The notes beneath the pieces were generated by a model, which was not told the origin of the DNA, ran no database searches, and was given only the letters and a program-made list of their open reading frames with translations. Both the position numbers and the translations under genes were made by a program. A stretch of 26,422 nucleotides of DNA from Bacillota bacterium. GTDB lineage: Bacteria > Bacillota > Clostridia > DSM-8532. The stretch is taken from contig JAEZBW010000462.1 of the NCBI GenBank assembly GCA_023426765.1, positions 1-26,422 of the forward strand. Direction: 5' to 3'. Positions within the stretch are counted from its first letter, which is position 1, and every line of letters begins with the position of its first letter. Positions 21,648 to 26,422 of the stretch are shown here, in pieces.

Positions 21648-23180
21648 ATGAAGAACGATAAAATGAACCAGTGTGTATTCATCATTTTCGGCGCTACCGG
21701 TGATCTGACAAAAAGAAAGCTGCTGCCTGCTGTTTATGCTTTAGCGTTGGATCATCTCCTTCCTGAGAAGTTTAAAATTATCGCTCTGGGCAGAAGAGAA
21801 ATCTCTCAGGAAGCCTTTCAGGAACAAATGGAGGAAGCCATTCAGAAGTACTCACGGCGTGCCTTTGACAAGAGCACCTGGGAACCCTTAAAAAAGATGA
21901 TTACCTATCTGCAGCTGGATTTCGCAGGGGAACCCGAAGGATACCGGCTTCTGCGCGAGACACTGGATGCTTGTGCGCTGGACGGATTGATCCATCATCT
22001 CTTTTTCCTTGCGGTTTCTCCTGAGCTTTTCGCACCGATCACGCTGGCTTTGCATAAAAACCAGTTACTGACCGAGGACAGGGGTTGGAGGAGAGTGATG
22101 ATCGAAAAGCCTTTCGGAGAAAACCTTGAAAAGGCCGCATTCCTGAACGCCCTTCTGACCGACGCTCTGCCCGAGAACAGGATATACCGGATAGACCATT
22201 ATCTCGGCAAGGAAATGTTCCAGAACATCCTGACGCTGCGCTTCTCGAACAGCCTCTTTGAGCCGCTGTGGAACCGGCATTATATTGATCATGTTCAGAT
22301 CAGCATCACCGAAACCGTCGGGGTTGGAAATCGCGGTGGTTATTATGATCATTCCGGCGTGCTGAAGGATATGGTTCAGAACCATTTGCTTCAGCTGGTT
22401 TCACTGATCGCCATGGAACCGCCGGTGAGGCTGGATGCCGACAACATCCGGAATGAAAAGGTCCGGGTGCTGCAAAGCTTGCGCCCGTTCACCGGCCATG
22501 CCCTGCGCGGTGTTGTTTTAGGCCAGTATACCGCAGGAACCATGCAGGGGAATCCGGTACCGGGGTACCTGGAAGAGGAGCGCATCGATTCCGGATCCAA
22601 AACTCCGACCTTTGCGGCGCTCAAGCTTTGGATCGACAACTACCGGTGGATGGATGTGCCTTTTTATATCCGCACCGGGAAACGTTTAAACAGAAAATAT
22701 GCTGAAATTGCCATTCAATTCAAAAAGATGCCCGGCTACAAGCTGTATCCCGAATATCAGGATGCACGGCCAAACATTCTCGTGTTCCGCATCCAGCCTT
22801 CAGAGGGGTTTTACTTTCAGCTGAATGCCAAGAAACCAGGCAACACCCATGAAATGCTGCAAGCCAATATGGATTACTGCCAGGCGACCCCATATGAAAG
22901 CAACTCCCCCGAAGCTTATGAACGCCTTATTCTGGAGGCAATCCGCGGAAACAATGCGTTGTTCACCCGATGGGATGAGCTTCAGGCTTCCTGGCGGTAT
23001 ATTGAGGGGCTGGAAAATATCATCCGGACGAAATCCGTACCGGTGCATCCGTATGCGGCGGGTTCTACAGGGCCTTCTCCTGCGGATGATCTGCTGGCTT
23101 CCGATGGACGGTGGTGGTGGAACATTGAACACGGTTCGGATGGATGCGGAGAGAATGATGTCTGCCGCCTTGATCTTTGA
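21648..23180 (+). CDS. zwf: Glucose-6-phosphate 1-dehydrogenase
   Basis: 510 residues. Oxidises glucose 6-phosphate to 6-phosphogluconolactone with NADP+, first step of the oxidative pentose phosphate pathway. Nucleotide-binding motif GATGDLTKRKLLPA (15-28), EKPFG (153-157), the active-site signature RIDHYLGKE (181-189), and ETVGVGNRGGYYDHSGVLKDMVQNH. The GAGG before the ATG is clear (GCAGGAGGG). The C-terminus ends in an Asp/Gly-rich tail after DDLLASDGRWWWN. No 6-phosphogluconolactonase or gnd gene is nearby. It is co-transcribed with the cyclase-family gene 28 bases downstream. Confidence 0.97.
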   Translation: MKNDKMNQCVFIIFGATGDLTKRKLLPAVYALALDHLLPEKFKIIALGRREISQEAFQEQMEEAIQKYSRRAFDKSTWEPLKKMITYLQLDFAGEPEGYRLLRETLDACALDGLIHHLFFLAVSPELFAPITLALHKNQLLTEDRGWRRVMIEKPFGENLEKAAFLNALLTDALPENRIYRIDHYLGKEMFQNILTLRFSNSLFEPLWNRHYIDHVQISITETVGVGNRGGYYDHSGVLKDMVQNHLLQLVSLIAMEPPVRLDADNIRNEKVRVLQSLRPFTGHALRGVVLGQYTAGTMQGNPVPGYLEEERIDSGSKTPTFAALKLWIDNYRWMDVPFYIRTGKRLNRKYAEIAIQFKKMPGYKLYPEYQDARPNILVFRIQPSEGFYFQLNAKKPGNTHEMLQANMDYCQATPYESNSPEAYERLILEAIRGNNALFTRWDELQASWRYIEGLENIIRTKSVPVHPYAAGSTGPSPADDLLASDGRWWWNIEHGSDGCGENDVCRLDL

Positions 23181-23208
23181 TTAAAATATATAGAGGAGTG
23201 TTGTCTGC

Positions 23209-23829
23209 ATGGAAATTTATGATATCAGCATGATGATCGAACAGGATATGACGGTATATAAAAACCGGTCTGAAAGAAGACCACAGCTGGAGCAAACCAG
23301 AACGATCCAAACGGATGGAGCAAACGAATCCACGCTGCATTTGAATACCCATACCGGAACGCATATGGATGCAGCCCTGCATATGCTCAAAGATGGCGAT
23401 ACCATCGACGAAATCGATCTCAGCCGTTGTCTTTCACCTTGCAAGGTTCTGGATCTCACCGGGGAAAAAGAATGCATTACCGCACAGTCACTTCAAAAGA
23501 AAGATATTCAAAAAGGTGATTTTGTTCTTCTGAAAACGCAAAACTCCTTTCAGGATTCTTTTGACTTCCATTTTGTTTTCCTGGAGAAGTCCGGTGCCGA
23601 ATACCTTCGGGATGTAGGCGTCATCGGTGTTGGCATTGATTGCCTGGGCATTGAAAGAGATCAGCCCGATCATGGCACCCATAAGGCACTGCTTCCTGAA
23701 GGGATCATCATTCTCGAAGGCCTTAGACTGAAAGACGTTCAGGAAGGTGAATATATATTAAGCGCATTGCCGTTGAAAATCCGCAGCAGTGACGGTTCTC
23801 CGGTCAGAGCTGTGCTGTTCCGGTTCTGA
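23209..23829 (+). CDS. Cyclase-family metal hydrolase (kynurenine formamidase-like)
   Basis: 206 residues with the cyclase/kynurenine formamidase metal motif HTGTHMDAALH (His48, His52, Asp54, His58), the HxGTHxDxxxH signature, and the later GIDCLGIERDQPDHGTHKALL. The family includes arylformamidase and isatin hydrolase; substrate here is unknown. There are no other tryptophan or kynurenine genes nearby, so a kynurenine role is not supported. GAGGAG precedes the ATG at 23209. Probably in an operon with zwf. Its end is 7 bases from the stop of the convergent ATP-binding protein gene, with no terminator between. Confidence 0.87.
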   Translation: MEIYDISMMIEQDMTVYKNRSERRPQLEQTRTIQTDGANESTLHLNTHTGTHMDAALHMLKDGDTIDEIDLSRCLSPCKVLDLTGEKECITAQSLQKKDIQKGDFVLLKTQNSFQDSFDFHFVFLEKSGAEYLRDVGVIGVGIDCLGIERDQPDHGTHKALLPEGIIILEGLRLKDVQEGEYILSALPLKIRSSDGSPVRAVLFRF

Positions 23830-23836
23830 CCACCGG

Positions 23837-24967
23837 TTACGCTTTTCTGGGCAGAATGACCTTGAACTGGTTTCTGGAACCCAGATTGATGAACTGAACC
23901 CTTCCATTTTTCGCAAAGGCACCCTTCATTCTGGAAATTCCGTTACCCATATTAATGAAGTTTTTTCCCTGATCCATGATCAGAATTCGTTCATATAACC
24001 AGGGGTTTCTGCGCTCGGGGTTTTTGTCGTTCCCATATTTCACGCTTTTGTTACCAGCCAGCAGTGCACCGGGGTTACTGATCTCTATGCAGTTTTCCTT
24101 AATATCCACATGAACCCCCCGGGAGAAATCCAGATAATCCCTGTGAACAAGCGCATTGCCAAGAGCTTCCTCTATAGCAGCATATGGATAAAGCGGATCC
24201 TGGAAAAGGTCACGGATCAGGCTGCAGGTTTTTTGTACCAGGGTGAAGATGTTGCCGGTAATGTGATAGACCGCTTCACCCTGGGTTATTTTTACATAGC
24301 ATTGCGGCAGAAAAATCGCAGGGTTCCTGCCGAACAACAGCATCGCGCCAATAGTAGGCATCAGGGTGCCGTTATCAGACTCGGCGACAAAGCCCAAAGC
24401 CTGCAGCAAAACCTTGTTGGGACTTTCTCCTCCCACCTGAAGGATACTTAAATAGGAATGAAGCAGTTCCTGATCCAAATCCTCCATGCCGGCATTCGGC
24501 AGAGGAACGGTTTCATAGTTCACCAGACCATTTTCTTGCATCATGCCGGCGATTTCGCTTCTCCTGGCAATATCGGTGGTGGATCCGCGCCGAATATAAA
24601 AGGATCCGTTCTGAAGCATCTGATGCGGGCTGTGATGACTTTTGAAGATCGTGATGACCGCCAGCAGCACCCCCTGGTATTCTTGAAAATCTACAGATAC
24701 GGGAACCGGCGGGTCACTTCGGTTATAAATAATTTGCTGAATCTGTTCTTCACGAAAATCCCCGGGATCAATGCCAAGCAGCCGTTTTGTCTTGTCCTCC
24801 ACACCATACAGGATGTAGCCACGGCCACCGCGCGAATTTGCGATGGCGATGACATCCTTTGTCAATTCCTTCTTCTCCCCTTCGGTGTTTAAGCGCAGGG
24901 TTGCCTTAAAGTCCAGTTTGGGACCTTCTTCACGGCGCAGCAGCTGTTTAACTCTATCCGCGTCCAT
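23837..24967 (-). CDS. AlbA_2 (Schlafen-type) putative DNA-binding ATPase-like protein
   Basis: 376 residues. The N-terminal AlbA_2/Schlafen domain (about 1-130) has EGPKLDFKATLRLN and IANSRGGRGYILYGVED, followed by FYIRRGSTTDIARRSEI. The C-terminal region resembles the HATPase_c_4 module of RecG-like transcriptional regulators, with IEEALGNALVHRDY. Such proteins are often called ATP-binding protein or putative transcriptional regulator; the role is unknown. ATG at 24967 is chosen because AAGGAG lies nine bases before it. A TTG three codons earlier sits directly on the Shine-Dalgarno site. The gene sits between a convergent operon and the second repeat array. Confidence 0.85.
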   Translation of the reverse strand: MDADRVKQLLRREEGPKLDFKATLRLNTEGEKKELTKDVIAIANSRGGRGYILYGVEDKTKRLLGIDPGDFREEQIQQIIYNRSDPPVPVSVDFQEYQGVLLAVITIFKSHHSPHQMLQNGSFYIRRGSTTDIARRSEIAGMMQENGLVNYETVPLPNAGMEDLDQELLHSYLSILQVGGESPNKVLLQALGFVAESDNGTLMPTIGAMLLFGRNPAIFLPQCYVKITQGEAVYHITGNIFTLVQKTCSLIRDLFQDPLYPYAAIEEALGNALVHRDYLDFSRGVHVDIKENCIEISNPGALLAGNKSVKYGNDKNPERRNPWLYERILIMDQGKNFINMGNGISRMKGAFAKNGRVQFINLGSRNQFKVILPRKA

Positions 24968-25000
24968 AAAGGACAACTCCTTTCAGGGCTCATATCCCCA

Positions 25001-25148
25001 CGACCAAATTTGGCTAAGGAACCTATACCAACTGGTTAAATTAAAACAAGAAACCTGGGATCCACCCACTGGCTCAATTTGGTCAAGGTACCCGGGCTCC
25101 GTCCATTGGCTAAAATTTACCAAGGCATCTGAGCCCCGCCCATGGTAA
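25001..25148 (-). repeat. Second array of the GC-rich 37-bp repeat, reverse orientation
   Basis: Reading the minus strand, units begin at about 25141 (GGGCGGGG), 25104 (GGACGGAG), 25067 (GGGTGGAT) and 25030 (GGTATAGG), 37 bp apart. Each has the same ending (CCTTGG/CTTGAC then AAATTTA/ATTGA). These copies are more diverged than at 11421-11656 but share the period and motif order. It directly follows the potD stop, in the gap before the AlbA_2 gene. Confidence 0.8.
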
Positions 25149-25149
25149 A

Positions 25150-26205
25150 TTAGTTTACCTGTAGCTCCATCCATGCTTTGTTATAGAGCGCTTTGGTTTC
25201 ACCCAGGTCGATGAAAACCTCACAGCGGTCAAGAATTTCTTCAGCGGGATAATAGGCTTCCATTCCAACCACCTCGGGGCTTGATTCCTTCAGCAATTCC
25301 AAGGCGGCCTTATTAGGTGTGGCATAGCCGACATATTCGGTATTCTGGTAAGCGTTGTCGGGATCGAGCATGAAGTTGATAAACATTTCAGCTTCCTTTT
25401 TATGCTTACTGGCAGACGGGATCACCATGCAGTCAAACCAGAGATTGGAGCCTTCCTTCGGAACGGCATACTGAATGTTCTCCACATCCTGCCAGTAGAT
25501 GTCCATGGCGGCGCCGGACCAGTTCAAGGCGATGGCGGCATCACCATTAATCATCATATCGACGATTTCATCCACATAATATCCGTTGACCATGCTCTTC
25601 TGCTGAATTAAAAGTTTTTTGGCCTGTTCAATCTGGGCAGCGTCCGTTGAGTTGACGGAATATCCAAGCTTTTTCAAGGCCACGCCAAAGGTGTCCCGCA
25701 TGCTGTCGAGCATGAGAATTTGTCCGGCGTATTTTTCATCCCAAAGAATATCCCAGCTTTCTACAGGCTCGGCAACCATTTCGGTATTGTACAGGATACC
25801 CAGCGTTCCCCAGAAATAGGGCACCGAATATTCGTTTTTCGGATCATAGTTCAGGTTTTTAAACCGGTCATCAATGTTCGAAAAATTTGGGATATTGTTA
25901 AAATCTATTTTGGCCAGCATTCCCTTGTTGATCATTTCCTCAATGACATAATCCGAAGGGAAAATCACATCATACTGGGTTCCGCCTGTTTCAAGCTTTG
26001 CCAGCATGGACTCATTGGTGTCAAACAATTCGTAATTCACCTTGATTCCGGTTTCCTCTTCAAATTGGGTCAGAAGCTCCTTGTCGATGTATTCTCCCCA
26101 GTTGAATACGTTCAATACGACCTTGCTCTGCCCACACCCGGGCAAAACCGATAAAGCAATGACCATCATAACAACTGCAAGTAAGATAGCAGTAAACTTC
26201 TTCAT
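25150..26205 (-). CDS. potD: Spermidine/putrescine-binding lipoprotein
   Basis: 351 residues. Solute-binding component of a polyamine ABC transporter. N-terminal lipoprotein signal with the lipobox LPGC (Cys24), so it is anchored outside the membrane. Family motifs are LNVFNWGEYIDKELLTQFEEETGIKVNYE and NLWFDCMVIPSASKHKKEAE. Its ATG overlaps the stop of potC by 4 bases (ATGA), and AAAGGAGATG lies inside potC, so translation is coupled. Last gene of a pot operon whose other genes lie beyond the right edge. A polyamine substrate fits the decarboxylase encoded nearby. Confidence 0.95.
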   Translation of the reverse strand: MKKFTAILLAVVMMVIALSVLPGCGQSKVVLNVFNWGEYIDKELLTQFEEETGIKVNYELFDTNESMLAKLETGGTQYDVIFPSDYVIEEMINKGMLAKIDFNNIPNFSNIDDRFKNLNYDPKNEYSVPYFWGTLGILYNTEMVAEPVESWDILWDEKYAGQILMLDSMRDTFGVALKKLGYSVNSTDAAQIEQAKKLLIQQKSMVNGYYVDEIVDMMINGDAAIALNWSGAAMDIYWQDVENIQYAVPKEGSNLWFDCMVIPSASKHKKEAEMFINFMLDPDNAYQNTEYVGYATPNKAALELLKESSPEVVGMEAYYPAEEILDRCEVFIDLGETKALYNKAWMELQVN

Positions 26206-26422
26206 GGTATCAATTCATCTCCTTTGGTTGATCGTTTATTAATGATCAGCAGCAGAATTACTACTGTCAACAGCATCAGTGTGCTCAGAGCATTAATGGA
26301 AGGCTTGATTCCCCGCCTTGCCATGGAATAAATGACGATGGAAAGGTTCGTAACCCCTGATCCGGTATTGAAAAAGCTGATCACAAAGTCGTCGATGGAC
26401 AGGGTAAAGGCCATCAGGGCAC
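26202..26422 (-). CDS. potC: Polyamine ABC transporter permease, C-terminal part
   Basis: Partial gene entering from the right edge; about 73 C-terminal residues. The stretch LMAFTLSIDDFVISFF is the EAA-loop-proximal signature of PotC-type permeases, followed by one more transmembrane helix (STLMLLTVVILLLII) and a short charged tail. It forms the membrane channel with PotB. Its stop codon overlaps the potD start. Confidence 0.92.
   Translation of the reverse strand, partial: ALMAFTLSIDDFVISFFNTGSGVTNLSIVIYSMARRGIKPSINALSTLMLLTVVILLLIINKRSTKGDELIP

Overview
This 26.4-kb stretch looks like ordinary chromosomal DNA of a low-to-mid G+C anaerobic member of the Bacillota, most likely class Clostridia. 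The case rests on several features. Shine-Dalgarno sites are strong AGGAGG types with ATG, TTG and GTG starts. The gene order tmk-yaaR-holB-yaaT(ricT)-yabB is typical of Bacillota. There is a ferredoxin-dependent 2-oxoacid oxidoreductase, and a Tad pilus locus without a secretin. Species cannot be named from the sequence. No transposase, integrase, phage gene, CRISPR array or rRNA was seen.

Layout, left to right. (1) 1-5041, minus strand: a Tad (tight adherence) pilus locus. Read 5'->3' on the minus strand it is Flp pilin, Flp pilin, TadE-like minor pilin, CpaB, CpaE with a receiver domain, CpaF/TadA ATPase, and TadB running off the left edge. One pilin gene has its own promoter and terminator. 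(2) 5274-6243: a small coiled-coil protein and a Glu-Asp-Thr tRNA operon with promoter and terminator. (3) 6244-9264, minus strand: RNase R and an HD-fold protein whose HD doublet reads HN. (4) 9646-11417, plus strand: QueT (queuosine-precursor ECF transporter component) behind a structured leader, then an HD-GYP c-di-GMP phosphodiesterase. (5) 11421-11656: a GC-rich tandem repeat array with a period of about 37 bp, between convergent genes. (6) 11677-15740, minus strand: KorC, KorB, KorA and KorD of a 2-oxoacid:ferredoxin oxidoreductase, a P-loop ATPase, and a fumarase-type beta subunit without its alpha partner. (7) 15737-21412, minus strand: the tmk/holB replication-housekeeping cluster with an inserted ferredoxin gene, headed by an Orn/Lys/Arg-type decarboxylase. 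(8) 21648-23829, plus strand: glucose-6-phosphate dehydrogenase and a cyclase-family hydrolase. (9) 23837-24967, minus strand: an AlbA_2 (Schlafen-type) ATP-binding protein. (10) 25001-25148: a second array of the 37-bp repeat in the opposite orientation. (11) 25150-26422, minus strand: polyamine transporter PotD and the end of PotC.

How the genes fit together: the Tad genes build and power a surface pilus, and the receiver domain on CpaE gives a possible signalling input. The HD-GYP protein would lower c-di-GMP, a usual regulator of surface attachment, although no direct link to the pilus is visible. The Kor complex plus ferredoxin couples 2-oxoacid oxidation to ferredoxin reduction. The decarboxylase (polyamine or amine synthesis) and PotCD (polyamine uptake) suggest active polyamine metabolism.

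No complete new system stands out. The least explained elements are the dispersed 37-bp repeat family (two arrays), a paired-octamer GCAATTGC element in three copies next to gene starts, the queT leader, and the HN-substituted HD protein.
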